Source: Negativicutes bacterium (GTDB lineage Bacteria > Bacillota_C > Negativicutes > Acidaminococcales > Acidaminococcaceae). Taken from it: a DNA stretch of 21,454 nt. The notes under the pieces were generated by a model. The model was not told the DNA's origin, made no database searches, and saw only the letters and a list, made by a program, of their open reading frames with translations. Where the stretch lies: positions 1 through 21,454 of the forward strand of contig RZYP01000025.1 in NCBI GenBank assembly GCA_009930275.1. The letters are read 5' to 3'. Below are positions 1 to 8,077 of this stretch, in pieces. Every line of letters begins with the position of its first letter. Position 1 is the first letter of the stretch. The position numbers were made by a program, and so were the translations under genes.

Positions 1-83
1 ATATTATTGACGTTAAAAGCGCCAACGGCGTACTTGCCTTCATAAGCTTTTTTGAACATTTCAGTAGATGTTACTAATGGCAT
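1..83 (-). CDS. fba: Class II fructose-bisphosphate aldolase, N-terminal fragment
   Basis: Only the first 27 codons are inside the window; the gene continues past the left edge. The translated start reads MPLVTSTEMF, then KKAYEGKYAVGAFNVNN, which is the typical beginning of class II (zinc) fructose-bisphosphate aldolases of Firmicutes; the GAFNVNN stretch is a family hallmark of the first beta strand. The enzyme interconverts fructose 1,6-bisphosphate and two triose phosphates in glycolysis and gluconeogenesis. The ATG at 81-83 is preceded by a GGGAGG ribosome site (91-96 on the plus strand), which fixes the start. It has its own promoter and is unrelated to the cobalamin genes. Tagatose-bisphosphate aldolase is the closest alternative, since the catalytic residues lie outside the window. 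Confidence 0.85.
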   Translation of the reverse strand, partial: MPLVTSTEMFKKAYEGKYAVGAFNVNN

Positions 84-116
84 AAAACGACCTCCCTAAA
101 TATTGTATTTATCCTA

Positions 117-125
117 ATTATAGCA
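117..125 (-). promoter_or_regulatory. Extended -10 promoter of the aldolase gene
   Basis: On the minus strand the sequence reads TGCTATAAT, a perfect extended -10 element (TGn followed by TATAAT), about 35 bases upstream of the aldolase ATG. No good -35 box lies 17 bases upstream, only a T-rich stretch, which fits the extended -10 type. Confidence 0.6.
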
Positions 126-148
126 CACCAATATAGTAAAAAAGTATG

Positions 149-1021
149 CTATCTTAGTTTGTGCATATTAATAATTTTTAAAAGGTCAGATGGCAATGGT
201 GATGTCACTTTGATTGGTTTCCCTGTTAGAGGATGATAAAAATTGAGCCGCCAGCAGTGCAAAGCATGTCTTGATTGCGATCCGGAAGGACCGTAAAGAT
301 TATCTCCAACCAGAGGACAACCGATATAGGCAGAATGTACCCTGATTTGGTGGGTCCTTCCTGTAAAAAGAACAAAGCGTACCAGGCAGAGCGAATTATC
401 ATAAATCGCCAAGACTTTGTAATCTGTCCGTGCGTATTTGCCGTTGGCTTCATCTACCATTCTTTCAATGATGCTTCCGGGCTTGCGTGCGATGGGGGCC
501 TTGATAATGCCTTCAGTTGCTGGTGGAATCGAGGTTAATAAGGCAAGATATGCCTTCTGTACAGAGCCCGAAGATAGTTGATGCTGTACATGAGGCTTTT
601 TGGCAAAGAGCACTAAGCCGGAGGTATTGCGGTCAAGACGAAAAATAGGATGGATACCTGCGCTTATTTTCTTTTGCAAATAATACCCTGCAAGATAGTT
701 GGCAAGAGTATGTTTGGCATCTTTAACTGTAGGATGAACCAGCATATTAGTGGGCTTATCGACAATTATCAGGTCATCATCTTCATAAACAATCTTTATA
801 AAGCCAGTCTCCGGTAGAACTGAAGAAACTTGAACCGGCAGGGAAAAGGAAACTGTATCACCCGGCTGGAGCCTTTGGCTGACTGGAGCATTAGCCCCAT
901 TAACCAGTATTGTTCCTTCTGCTTTAATTTTGCGCCAATTGGTCAGCGATATTCCTTTTTGAGCTAAAAAAGAACGTATGCTGCAGGCAGATGCATTTAG
1001 ATCAAGCTGAAAAGTTTCCAT
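149..1021 (-). CDS. RluA-family 23S rRNA pseudouridine synthase (RluD-type with S4 domain)
   Basis: This 290-residue protein converts specific uridines of ribosomal RNA to pseudouridine. The first ~70 residues resemble an S4 RNA-binding domain, and the catalytic domain follows. The signature FRLDRNTSG is at 127-135, with the catalytic aspartate at residue 130, and the later conserved motif FTGRTHQIRVH is present. Many family members have His where Phe127 stands, but the Phe form is common in Firmicutes. The gene starts one base downstream of the end of the DUF896 gene on the same strand and is presumably co-transcribed from the promoter at 1240-1268. It reads away from the cobalamin region and has no visible link to it. 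The exact uridine target cannot be told from sequence. Confidence 0.9.
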   Translation of the reverse strand: METFQLDLNASACSIRSFLAQKGISLTNWRKIKAEGTILVNGANAPVSQRLQPGDTVSFSLPVQVSSVLPETGFIKIVYEDDDLIIVDKPTNMLVHPTVKDAKHTLANYLAGYYLQKKISAGIHPIFRLDRNTSGLVLFAKKPHVQHQLSSGSVQKAYLALLTSIPPATEGIIKAPIARKPGSIIERMVDEANGKYARTDYKVLAIYDNSLCLVRFVLFTGRTHQIRVHSAYIGCPLVGDNLYGPSGSQSRHALHCWRLNFYHPLTGKPIKVTSPLPSDLLKIINMHKLR

Positions 1022-1022
1022 T

Positions 1023-1211
1023 TTAATGTTTTATTTCAGAAGAATCAACTATTTTTATGCTATCTAAATGATTTTTGACTTGCCCTCTGATTAAAGCAAG
1101 ATATTCCTTGTAAAGTTCTTTCTGTTCAGTTTGTTCTTCTGTTGAAAGACCTTCTGCTCTTTTCTTTTTAGCCAATTCATTTATACGTTCTATAAGAACT
1201 TTCATATCCAT
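1023..1211 (-). CDS. DUF896 / YnzC-family small protein
   Basis: This 62-residue protein begins MDMKVLIERINELAKKKRAE and continues with a charged helical hairpin, the usual form of the DUF896 (YnzC-like) family of Firmicutes. Members are small helical cytosolic proteins without a firm biochemical role; B. subtilis YnzA lies in the SOS operon. The reading frame is open further upstream, to 1271, but that extension would run into the -35 box of the promoter at 1240-1268. The ATG at 1209-1211 has a GGAAGGGG ribosome site just before it, so I place the start there. It is the first gene of a two-gene operon with the pseudouridine synthase. Confidence 0.85.
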   Translation of the reverse strand: MDMKVLIERINELAKKKRAEGLSTEEQTEQKELYKEYLALIRGQVKNHLDSIKIVDSSEIKH

Positions 1212-1239
1212 AACAATACCCCTTCCGGTTATTGTTAAA

Positions 1240-1268
1240 ATTATAACAAAAACATATATATTAAACAA
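1240..1268 (-). promoter_or_regulatory. Sigma-70 promoter of the DUF896-pseudouridine synthase operon
   Basis: On the minus strand a TTGTTT -35 box (plus coordinates 1263-1268) is followed after exactly 17 bases by a consensus TATAAT -10 box (1240-1245). Transcription would start near 1233, just upstream of the ribosome site for the start at 1211. Confidence 0.7.
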
Positions 1269-1298
1269 CAATATGACGATAAATCGCTAGCAGTTTCG

Positions 1299-1327
1299 TT
1301 GACTAAAGCATTTACGTATGATATTCT
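1299..1327 (+). promoter_or_regulatory. Sigma-70 promoter of the btuFCD operon
   Basis: A consensus TTGACT -35 box (1299-1304) is followed after 17 bases by a TATTCT -10 box (1322-1327). The predicted start, near 1334, lies about ten bases before the first riboswitch stem. Its normal 17-base spacing distinguishes it from the 19-base MerR-type promoters further right. It runs divergently from the promoter at 1240-1268. Confidence 0.65.
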
Positions 1328-1344
1328 TAACGAGTAATTAAATA

Positions 1345-1495
1345 ATTGGTTTGGTGCCCATTGGGCTTAATAGGCAAGTTGGTTAAATGCCAACGCGGTC
1401 CCGCCACTGTATGGATGTAATAAACATTCGAGCCAGAAAACTGCCAACCAATATGACCGAAGTACCTGCGAGCGATGGGGAGGTCTGGATCACGC
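1345..1495 (+). promoter_or_regulatory. Cobalamin riboswitch 1, compact form
   Basis: The conserved cobalamin aptamer core is clear: GGTGCC, an AATAGGCAA block, GCGGTCCCGCCACTGTA, and a B12 box of the form AGCCAGAAAACTGCC. The closing stem pairs ATTGGTT (1345-1351) with AACCAAT (1446-1452). A following GACC...GGTC hairpin carries GCGAGCGATGGGG, the usual kissing-loop partner. Between the CACTGTA block and the B12 box there is only one short hairpin, so the long peripheral P7-P11 arm of riboswitches 2-5 is absent. This is the arrangement of class II cobalamin riboswitches, some of which prefer aquo- or methylcobalamin to adenosylcobalamin. The terminator at 1528-1562 is the likely output. Confidence 0.9.
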
Positions 1496-1527
1496 CTTTT
1501 TGGTAGAGTGTCCTTCCGTCATTTATT

Positions 1528-1562
1528 GCCTTCAGTCATTGATGCTGAAGGCTTTTATTTTT
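1528..1562 (+). terminator. Intrinsic terminator controlled by riboswitch 1
   Basis: A perfect 8-bp stem, GCCTTCAG (1528-1535) with CTGAAGGC (1545-1552), is followed by TTTTATTTTT. It lies between the riboswitch and the btuF start, so ligand binding probably favours this hairpin and stops transcription. Confidence 0.85.
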
Positions 1563-1589
1563 ATGTGGCATGACAAGGAGCTGTTATTA

Positions 1590-2549
1590 GTGAAAAAATT
1601 TTTATTACTTCTGTTCGTATTATCCCAAATATTATACTTAGGCGGTTGCAGCAATAATGGTACTAAAGCAGGTACAGTGGAAAACAAGGCATTTATGACA
1701 ATTGTAGATGATGCCGGTCGTAAAGTGGCTATACCTGTAAAGCCTGAAAGGGTAGTCAGCTTGTCGCCTTCTTTTTTTGGCATGATTGACGCAGTAGGAG
1801 GTAAGATCGTAGGTAAGGCCTCATCAAGGGTCGGGGTGATTCCTGATAGTATGAAAGAAGTACCGGAAGTTGGAGTTTCCTATAATGTTGATATCGAAAA
1901 AGTTATTGCATTAAAACCTGACTGTATTTTTGCTCTAAAAGGTCAGCAGGATAAGCTTATACCTTTATTTGAGTCTAATAATATTCCCGTGATTGTAATA
2001 GAAGTTAAGACTTATAAAGAGGTTCAGGATAAATTGAAACTTTTCAGCAGAGTTTATGGTGATCCTGAAAGAGGTAACCAAGAAGTAAAAAAACTGGACA
2101 ATGAATTAGCCGGGATAGTTAAAAGAGGACCCAAAGATGGGAAGAAAATAGTTATTTTACATGCCAGTGCTAAAAACGTGACAGTAGAACTTGAAGAAAC
2201 TATAGCAGGCTCAGCAGCCAAGTTGTTGGGTTTTAAAAATGTTGCAGCAGGAAGTGTTCCTTTGAGCGGTAGTCCTGATAAGACACCCTATAGTCTTGAA
2301 GAATTGGTAAAAAACGATCCCGAAATAATATTTATTACATCAATGGGCAAAGGAGAAGCAGTTGAAAACCGACTGCGTAACGATGTTAAAAGTAATCCGG
2401 CCTGGAATTCGCTTAGGGCTGTGCGGGAGGATAAAGTTTTTTTCTTGCCGGAACAGTTATTTTTAATAAACCCTGGACTAAGATATCCTGAAGCGGTTAG
2501 GTATATGGCGGAAACCGTATACCCAGAGGTCTTTAACAATGCAAAATAG
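1590..2549 (+). CDS. btuF: BtuF-like cobalamin/corrinoid-binding lipoprotein
   Basis: This 319-residue protein has a hydrophobic signal peptide and an LGGC lipobox with the lipidated Cys at residue 20. A periplasmic-binding fold of the BtuF/FepB type follows: VVSLSPSFFGMIDAVGG, then VGVSYNVDIEKVIALKPDCI. It would capture a corrinoid, or a related chelate, outside the inner membrane and deliver it to the permease encoded next. The frame is open back to 1500, but that extension covers the riboswitch terminator. The GTG at 1590 has AAGGAG nine bases before it and gives a normal signal peptide, so it is the start. The stop overlaps the permease start by 11 bases. The riboswitch makes cobalamin or a relative the likely ligand; siderophore or heme binding cannot be excluded by sequence. 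Confidence 0.85.
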   Translation: MKKFLLLLFVLSQILYLGGCSNNGTKAGTVENKAFMTIVDDAGRKVAIPVKPERVVSLSPSFFGMIDAVGGKIVGKASSRVGVIPDSMKEVPEVGVSYNVDIEKVIALKPDCIFALKGQQDKLIPLFESNNIPVIVIEVKTYKEVQDKLKLFSRVYGDPERGNQEVKKLDNELAGIVKRGPKDGKKIVILHASAKNVTVELEETIAGSAAKLLGFKNVAAGSVPLSGSPDKTPYSLEELVKNDPEIIFITSMGKGEAVENRLRNDVKSNPAWNSLRAVREDKVFFLPEQLFLINPGLRYPEAVRYMAETVYPEVFNNAK

Positions 2550-3567
2550 TGATGCAGGTATTATATACAAAATAAATAATTTTGGCATGTCAAGAGTAAA
2601 ATGGCGTTTGCTTATTCTTGCCGTTTTTGCCTTGCTGGCACTAGTGGGTTTGTTTCTGAGTTTGACGAAAGGGTCACTCGACATCAAACTTGACCAGATT
2701 GCTAAAATACTTTTAAATCCGCAAATGGATGCACAGAGTCAGGTTATATGGAATATAAGACTTCCGCGGACTATTGTAGGTGCTTTAGTTGGAATTAACC
2801 TGGCAGTTTCAGGGGCTATTTTGCAGGCAGTAATGCGTAATCCGCTTGCTGATCCTCATATTATAGGTATTTCTTCAGGCGCAGGTTTAGCCGGTGTCGC
2901 GGTTATGATAGTATTCCCAAATCTTGAATATCTGATTACGCCGATCGCTTTTTTAGGTGCTATGGCTGCCGCTGTATGTATTTATATTTTAGCTTGGAAA
3001 AATGGAATTAAACCAGTAAGGATAATTTTGGCCGGTGTTGCAGTTTCCGCATTTTTGGGCGCCGGTATCTCCGGCTTAATGATTTTTTACAGTGACAGAG
3101 TACATGGTGCTTTGATGTGGATGGTAGGTGGACTCGCGGCAAGAAGCTGGCCGCATGTTGGTATAATTTTTCCTTATGCAGTTATTGGTCTTATTCTGGC
3201 AGTAATTGCCGCAAATTATTTGAATATCCTGCAGCTGGGAGATGAAATGGCAAGCGGGTTGGGCCTTAATGTAGAAATAGTGCGCATAGCAATGACTGCT
3301 GTCGCAGCACTTCTTGCAGCAAGTGCCGTAAGTGTTGTGGGCCTATTGGGCTTCGTGGGGTTAATAGTCCCGCATGCTGCACGTTTGTTAGTTGGTTCAG
3401 ATTATAGATTTCTTATTCCTGCATCCGCACTTTTAGGCGTTGGCGTTGTTACACTTAGTGACACATTAGCCCGCACTATGTTTTCCCCGGTAGAGTTGCC
3501 TGTCGGGATAATAATGGCAGCTGTAGGGGCGCCATTTTTCTTATTTCTTTTAAGGAGAGAAATTTGA
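2539..3567 (+). CDS. btuC: FecCD-family ABC permease (BtuC-like)
   Basis: This 342-residue, very hydrophobic protein has the length and motif pattern of BtuC/FecCD permeases, which have about ten membrane helices and work as homodimers. Diagnostic stretches are IRLPRTIVGALVG, ISGAILQAVMRNPLADPHIIGI (first residues AVSGAIL here) and GLLGFVGLIVPHAARLL. The last of these contains the loop that docks onto the ATPase. The gene overlaps the end of btuF by 11 bases and its own stop overlaps the ATPase start, as in coupled translation. A second possible start at 2587 lacks a ribosome site, while the ATG at 2539 has AGAGG ten bases upstream. It should form the channel for the substrate bound by the upstream lipoprotein. 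Confidence 0.9.
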   Translation: MQNSDAGIIYKINNFGMSRVKWRLLILAVFALLALVGLFLSLTKGSLDIKLDQIAKILLNPQMDAQSQVIWNIRLPRTIVGALVGINLAVSGAILQAVMRNPLADPHIIGISSGAGLAGVAVMIVFPNLEYLITPIAFLGAMAAAVCIYILAWKNGIKPVRIILAGVAVSAFLGAGISGLMIFYSDRVHGALMWMVGGLAARSWPHVGIIFPYAVIGLILAVIAANYLNILQLGDEMASGLGLNVEIVRIAMTAVAALLAASAVSVVGLLGFVGLIVPHAARLLVGSDYRFLIPASALLGVGVVTLSDTLARTMFSPVELPVGIIMAAVGAPFFLFLLRREI

Positions 3568-4367
3568 TGGGAGTAATTAACGCTGATAATGTTATTGTCA
3601 AACTGTCAGATAAAATTATCTTAAAAGGGATTACTTTGGAGATACCTAAAGGCAAAGTAACGGCTATTATCGGCCCTAATGGTTGCGGCAAGAGTACAAC
3701 CTTAAAGGCTTTGGCCAGAATTATTCCACATGCTCATGGAAATATTACTTATGATGGACAGGATATTAACACTTTTAGTAATAAGGAATTTGCAAAAAGG
3801 TTGGCAATATTGACACAATCACCGCAATCGCCGCCAGATCTGACAGTTACAGATTTAGTAGAACTAGGAAGGTTTCCGCATAGAAGTTGGTGGAAAAGAA
3901 ATACAAAAGAAGACGAACAGTGTGTTGAATGGGCTTTAAAACAGACAAGTATGCGACATATGCGCAGCAGGCTTTTAAGTACGCTTTCTGGCGGTGAAAG
4001 ACAAAGGGCCTGGATTGCGATGGCTTTGGCACAAAAACCGCAAGTATTGCTGCTTGATGAACCAACTACTTATCTTGATATTTCCCATCAATTGGAAGTG
4101 ATGAAACTTTTAAAGAAGCTTAATAATGAGCTTGGACTTACAGTTATTATGGTTTTGCATGACATAAACCATGCATTGCAGTATGCCGATAATATAGCTG
4201 TAATGAAAAGGGGAGAGATTGTTGCAGTGGGAGAGCCTGAAGAAACTATCAGTCCCGACCTTTTACGCGAAGTATTCCGTGTTAAAGTAGACAAATTTAT
4301 TGGCAGTAATGGATTGCCCGCACTTTTGCCAATCGATTTGACTTATGAGAAAAAACAACAAATTTAA
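3567..4367 (+). CDS. btuD: ABC transporter ATPase (BtuD/FecE-like)
   Basis: This 266-residue ATPase powers the corrinoid importer. Walker A GPNGCGKST is at 36-44, the Q-loop Gln at 84, the signature LSGGER at 140-145, Walker B VLLLDE at 160-165, and a switch His in VLHDINH near 199. The ATG at 3567 overlaps the permease stop as TGATG and has AAGGAG ten bases before it; the TTG codon directly upstream is a less likely start. It is the only importer ATPase in the window although two FecCD permeases and three binding lipoproteins are present, so it may serve both permeases. The C-terminal extension of ~30 residues is typical of the FecE group. Confidence 0.9.
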   Translation: MGVINADNVIVKLSDKIILKGITLEIPKGKVTAIIGPNGCGKSTTLKALARIIPHAHGNITYDGQDINTFSNKEFAKRLAILTQSPQSPPDLTVTDLVELGRFPHRSWWKRNTKEDEQCVEWALKQTSMRHMRSRLLSTLSGGERQRAWIAMALAQKPQVLLLDEPTTYLDISHQLEVMKLLKKLNNELGLTVIMVLHDINHALQYADNIAVMKRGEIVAVGEPEETISPDLLREVFRVKVDKFIGSNGLPALLPIDLTYEKKQQI

Positions 4368-4371
4368 TATG

Positions 4372-4563
4372 AATTCCTGGTGTATCACACTTAATAGAGA
4401 AGTTCGGTGAAAAGCCGACGTGGTCCCGCCGCTGTAATGATGAGTGACTCTTATGAAAACCACTGAGAAATAGTATTCTTGGGAAGGGAAGAGAAGCGAT
4501 GAATCAAAGCCAGAAGAACTGCCAGGAGTTACCCGCGTTTTAACCACGAGAGATGGGAAACGC
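4372..4563 (+). promoter_or_regulatory. Cobalamin riboswitch 2, long form
   Basis: The aptamer core is present: GGTG...AATAGAGAA, GTGGTCCCGCCGCTGTAA, and the B12 box AGCCAGAAGAACTGCC. ATTCCTGG (4372-4379) pairs with CCAGGAGT (4522-4529). The long peripheral arm is intact (CCACTGAG ... TTGGGAAGGGAAGAGAAGCGATGAA), so this is an adenosylcobalamin-type class I aptamer. The GCGTTT...AAACGC hairpin at 4535-4563 carries the kissing loop CCACGAGAGATGGG. It begins five bases after the ATPase stop, so the enzyme operon can be gated even when reached by read-through from the first operon. Confidence 0.93.
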
Positions 4564-4609
4564 TTGACAGCATTATTTGCTACGTTTTGAAGTTTGCTGC
4601 TGTTATTAG

Positions 4610-4641
4610 CCTTTCCATTTCTGGAAAGGTTTTTATTTTTT
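4610..4641 (+). terminator. Intrinsic terminator controlled by riboswitch 2
   Basis: An 8-bp stem CCTTTCCA with TGGAAAGG (4610-4629, four-base loop) is followed by TTTTTATTTTTT. It sits 37 bases before the first gene of the enzyme operon and is the likely riboswitch output. Confidence 0.85.
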
Positions 4642-4677
4642 GAATAAAAAGTTTATGAAAAACTGGAGGATAGAACA

Positions 4678-5496
4678 ATGAAAAAGATAGCTTTTTATGG
4701 TAAAGGCGGTATTGGGAAATCTACGACAGCCGCAAATGTTTCAGCTGCATTCAGCGAAATGGGTAAAAAAGTTTGTCAGATAGGTTGTGATCCTAAAAAT
4801 GATTCAACGCGTCTGTTATTAGGGCATATTTGCAAACGAACTGTGCTCGATATGGTCAGAGATAGTGAACAAGGTGATATTACTCAAGAACAAATCATTA
4901 ATTATGGTTTCAACGGAATTAAATGCGTAGAAGCGGGAGGACCGGAACCAGGGGTTGGCTGTGCTGGCCGTGGTATAATTGTTGCTTTGGAGAAACTGAA
5001 GGAGTTAGATGCCACGAATGATTCCGACCTGATTTTGTATGATGTTTTGGGCGACGTGGTATGTGGCGGTTTTGCCGTTCCTATCCGTGAAGGATATGCG
5101 CAGGATATTTACATTGTATCTTCCGGAGAATTAATGTCTCTTTATGCTGCAAACAACATTGCTAAAGGCGTATTGAGATTTGCTGCAAGAGGGCAAGTCC
5201 GTCTGGGTGGAATTATCGGCAATAGCCGTAATATGAAGAATGAGAAAGAACTTCTGGAAGAATTCGCAAGAAGGATAAACACACACCTGATAGCGTTTGT
5301 ACCGCGTGACCCTATTGTTAACGAGGCTGAGGTCAATAGGCAGACTGTTATTCAGTGGGCTGCCGATTCAAGTCAGGCAGCCATTTACCGCCAGCTTGCC
5401 AATGATATAGATAATAATAAGGATTTAAGAATACCGGAGCCTTTGACTTTTGAAGAACTGGAGGAGCTTGTCGCAAAATATGGAAATCACGACTAA
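4678..5496 (+). CDS. NifH/BchL/CfbC-like reductase ATPase
   Basis: This 272-residue protein is a nitrogenase iron-protein homologue. The P-loop GKGGIGKST is at 8-16. Two cysteines that bind the shared [4Fe-4S] cluster of the homodimer are present: Cys95 in GVGCAGRG and Cys129 in [11 protein letters not shown]. The switch II region is DVLGD. By family knowledge it would pass electrons one at a time, with ATP hydrolysis, to the partner complex encoded next. The start is set by GGAGG nine bases before the ATG. It overlaps the following gene by 17 bases. The nearby cobalamin riboswitch, transporter and CobN gene point to a tetrapyrrole substrate rather than nitrogen. It is a divergent member of the NifH superfamily; its precise subgroup cannot be named without a tree. 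Confidence 0.92.
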   Translation: MKKIAFYGKGGIGKSTTAANVSAAFSEMGKKVCQIGCDPKNDSTRLLLGHICKRTVLDMVRDSEQGDITQEQIINYGFNGIKCVEAGGPEPGVGCAGRGIIVALEKLKELDATNDSDLILYDVLGDVVCGGFAVPIREGYAQDIYIVSSGELMSLYAANNIAKGVLRFAARGQVRLGGIIGNSRNMKNEKELLEEFARRINTHLIAFVPRDPIVNEAEVNRQTVIQWAADSSQAAIYRQLANDIDNNKDLRIPEPLTFEELEELVAKYGNHD

Positions 5497-6775
5497 AAGA
5501 TTAATAACTAAAACCCGTAGCTGCAGTTGCAGTATGCCGGGCGTATGGCGAGCTGCTGCCCACAGTAAAGGCGCAGCAGTTATTTTTCACAGCCCGAAAG
5601 CCTGTGCTCATATCGCAAGGACAATGGATTCAGCGGAACACTTCAGAAAAATTGCTAAGGATGAGTATGTCTCTTATCCTTATCAAACGCCCTTGGTTTC
5701 GAGCTTACTATCTGAAAAACACTCAATTTTTGGTGGTTCTCAACAGCTTGAGGATTGTATTGAATATGTTATTAACACATATTCACCAAAATATCTTGTT
5801 ATTGCAAATTCTTGCGTTGCCGGTGTTATTGGTGATGATGTGGAAGCTATCAGCAGGGAAGCAGAACGCAGATGGAACCTGCCTGTTATTACTGTGCCCT
5901 GCTATGGCTTTCTTGACGGTGAGTATTATGCCGGTTATTTTTATACAGCGGAAGCAATGATTGACCGTTTAGTTAAAACCGACGGTGAAAAGAACGGCAA
6001 GGTATTGCTTTTAGGGGATCAAGGCGGTCCAAATGGAGAATATTGCCGTGAAATAAAGCATTTGCTGAGTTATTTTGATTTAGAGGTTCAAGGGCAGTTC
6101 CCGACTTATATTGATTACGAGAAGATGAATCAGGTAGCTGCCTCTTCCTTAAACATTGTTCTTGGCAGCAGAGACCAGACAAATGAGTGGCTTGTAAAAT
6201 TGGCCAAGAAAATGGAAAAAAACTTCGGAACACCTTATTATGGTAAAGAATACCCAATAGGGTGGAACAATACCCAGAAATGGCTGCGTGGTTTAGGAAA
6301 GCTGCTTGCTAAAGAGAAGGAGGCTGAAAATGCTATTCTCAGCGAAAAAAACAAATTGGATGAAGTAGCCGAGAGTATCAAAGTTAAGCTGGATGGCAGA
6401 AAAGCAGTAGTTTGCATCGGAAGGTTAGTGGAGTATTTTGATCCTTCCTGGGTAATAGAGCTTATTGGAAAAACCGGTTTAGAATTACAAGGGATAATAT
6501 TATTTGAAGGCTACGCACAAAAGGACAGGAATGCTATGGAAAACCTTATCAAGTCTATTTGTGACAAGCCCATTTATAGTTCGCGTGACGGCGAAGCCTT
6601 AATTGGAAATACGGATATTGTATTAACAACCCATGAAATAGCGACCGATGGCATAAAACAATTATTTTTACCCATGCTGCCAAGAGCCGGAGCAAATGGT
6701 GAAATCGAATTAATGAAAAAAATGAGTCATGTTTTTTCGCGTAAAGGACTGAAGGGTGGAATCATCTATGGCTAA
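5480..6775 (+). CDS. Nitrogenase-like subunit, NifD/NifE/BchN-type
   Basis: This 431-residue protein has the NifD-family fold pattern: [19 protein letters not shown] followed by [12 protein letters not shown], and [16 protein letters not shown]. Cysteines stand where NifD binds the P-cluster: Cys17 (with Cys15) near the N terminus, Cys42 in the HSPKAC motif, equivalent to HGPVGC, and Cys112 in [11 protein letters not shown]. No Cys or His equivalent to the FeMo-cofactor ligands is apparent (the matching stretch reads ASSLNIVLG), so it should hold a bridging iron-sulfur cluster but no FeMo-type cofactor. The frame is open from a TTG at 5450; the ATG at 5480 is preferred, after GGAGGAG at some distance, and overlaps the NifH-like gene by 17 bases, indicating translational coupling. 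It likely pairs with the next subunit as a heterodimer or heterotetramer. The substrate is unknown. Confidence 0.85.
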   Translation: MEITTKRLITKTRSCSCSMPGVWRAAAHSKGAAVIFHSPKACAHIARTMDSAEHFRKIAKDEYVSYPYQTPLVSSLLSEKHSIFGGSQQLEDCIEYVINTYSPKYLVIANSCVAGVIGDDVEAISREAERRWNLPVITVPCYGFLDGEYYAGYFYTAEAMIDRLVKTDGEKNGKVLLLGDQGGPNGEYCREIKHLLSYFDLEVQGQFPTYIDYEKMNQVAASSLNIVLGSRDQTNEWLVKLAKKMEKNFGTPYYGKEYPIGWNNTQKWLRGLGKLLAKEKEAENAILSEKNKLDEVAESIKVKLDGRKAVVCIGRLVEYFDPSWVIELIGKTGLELQGIILFEGYAQKDRNAMENLIKSICDKPIYSSRDGEALIGNTDIVLTTHEIATDGIKQLFLPMLPRAGANGEIELMKKMSHVFSRKGLKGGIIYG

Positions 6776-8063
6776 AAATGAAAGATGGGGCAATATAGGC
6801 TGCAGCGTCAATACTTGTGCTTTGACTGGCGCGGCAGCTTTCTTTGGCGGTATTCCTAAAGCCCAAATAATAGCCAATGGTCCGCTTTGGTGTTATTTTT
6901 ATGCCCTCAGATATTTGGAAAAAGCAGATCCTAAAATTGAACGCCGGTTTCAAGGTACTCAACCGGACAACACGGCTGTCGTTTATGGCACAGAAGATTG
7001 TCTTCTAGAAACATTAAAAAAATTCAAAGAAAATTCGAATCCAAGCGTATTGCTTATTGAAAATAGCTGCTCTGTAAGTTTGATAGGAGACGATATTGCC
7101 GGAATCTCAAGAAAGGCGGAACTGCCATTTCCCACAGTTTGCTTTGATAGTGGAGGGCTTATTGGCGGTTTTAGCGAAGGTTATAAATTAGCTGCCAGAA
7201 ATTTTTTTAAAAAAATCGATTTACATAAGCGAGATAAGGTTGAACCCAAAAGCGTAAACTTACTAGGCTGCAGTTTTAGTTATTTTAACGGAGAGAATGA
7301 TTTACAGGAACTCAAAAATATCCTTAATCTGGCCGGTTATAAAGTTGTTGCTTGTCCTGGTGCAGGTTCTACCGTTGAAGAAATGCAAACAATGACCAGC
7401 GCACAATTAAATATTGTTCTGCATGAAGAACTGGGTCTTGAATTGGCGAGACAGCTGGAAAAGGATTATGATATACCATATTTATCAGCAGGAGTACCTT
7501 ATGGAATTGAAGGTACTATTAAGTGGCTGAACAGGATTAATGGAGCTCTTCCTACTGACTTGTCGCTTTTGATTTCTTTTGCAGACAAAATACGATATAT
7601 TTTGAACGCTCGTATCAATGATATAAAAAGTACATGGGGAGACCTTTGGTTTGAAAACGCGGTTGTATCCGCATCGTCATCAACTGCCGTATCTTTGGCA
7701 GAAGCTTTGAGATCGGAATGGGTTGACGTCGAGCATCTTACTGTAATTCTCCAAGATGATAACAGCGAGGAGCAAAGCAGTGAATACATAGATAAATTTT
7801 TGCGGGCATCTGCAGGCAGTACAAAAATAGAAGAGACACTTGGTAAACTAAAAAACGGTTTGTTGTTGGCCAGCAGCAGCGAAACAGCTTACATTCAAAG
7901 AAAGCAGATAGAAAATGTCCTGCACTGTAATATCTCGTACCCTGTTCATGATGAACTGCTTCTTACGCAGGAACCTTTTATGGGAATCAGGGGTTCAGCG
8001 CATATTTTGCAGCGTTTATGGAACCAAAAAATGTCTAGGGCTCTAAAAAACCATGGCTTTTAG
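6768..8063 (+). CDS. Nitrogenase-like subunit, NifK/NifN/BchB-type
   Basis: This 431-residue partner of the preceding subunit has the same calculated length. It keeps a full set of P-cluster-like cysteines: Cys12 and Cys17 in GCSVNTCALTGAA, Cys42 in NGPLWC, and Cys101 in ENSCSVSLIGDD. Unlike BchB, which substitutes an aspartate for one ligand, all positions appear to be cysteine. The stretches VYGTEDCLLETL and LNIVLHEELGLELARQ match the NifK/NifN pattern. The ATG at 6768 is chosen over the GTG at 6756 because GGGTGGA lies at proper distance before it. It overlaps the D-like gene by 8 bases. Two distinct subunits argue against a CfbD-like homodimer. The C-terminal ~150 residues are divergent from characterised members and may shape the substrate pocket. 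Confidence 0.85.
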   Translation: MAKNERWGNIGCSVNTCALTGAAAFFGGIPKAQIIANGPLWCYFYALRYLEKADPKIERRFQGTQPDNTAVVYGTEDCLLETLKKFKENSNPSVLLIENSCSVSLIGDDIAGISRKAELPFPTVCFDSGGLIGGFSEGYKLAARNFFKKIDLHKRDKVEPKSVNLLGCSFSYFNGENDLQELKNILNLAGYKVVACPGAGSTVEEMQTMTSAQLNIVLHEELGLELARQLEKDYDIPYLSAGVPYGIEGTIKWLNRINGALPTDLSLLISFADKIRYILNARINDIKSTWGDLWFENAVVSASSSTAVSLAEALRSEWVDVEHLTVILQDDNSEEQSSEYIDKFLRASAGSTKIEETLGKLKNGLLLASSSETAYIQRKQIENVLHCNISYPVHDELLLTQEPFMGIRGSAHILQRLWNQKMSRALKNHGF

Positions 8064-8077
8064 TTTGGGAGAAGGTA

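Noticed and set aside
1500..1589. An N-terminal extension of the BtuF-like protein starting at a TTG at 1500.
   Set aside because: It would translate through the riboswitch terminator and place a long non-signal sequence before a good lipoprotein signal peptide; the GTG at 1590 has a strong ribosome site.
4338..4368. A promoter TTGACT-N19-TTTAAT at the end of btuD for riboswitch 2.
   Set aside because: The -10 box is poor at normal spacing, and the spacer lacks the CTAC/GGGTATA pattern of the MerR-type sites; read-through remains equally likely.
4678..8063. A nitrogen-fixing nitrogenase (nifHDK).
   Set aside because: FeMo-cofactor ligands are not visible, the D/K-like subunits are short, no nifB/E/N genes are near, and control is by a cobalamin riboswitch.
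4678..8063. Light-independent protochlorophyllide reductase or the F430 enzyme CfbCD.
   Set aside because: No photosynthesis or other F430 genes are present. The K-like subunit has all-Cys ligands unlike BchB, and two different subunits contrast with the CfbD homodimer.
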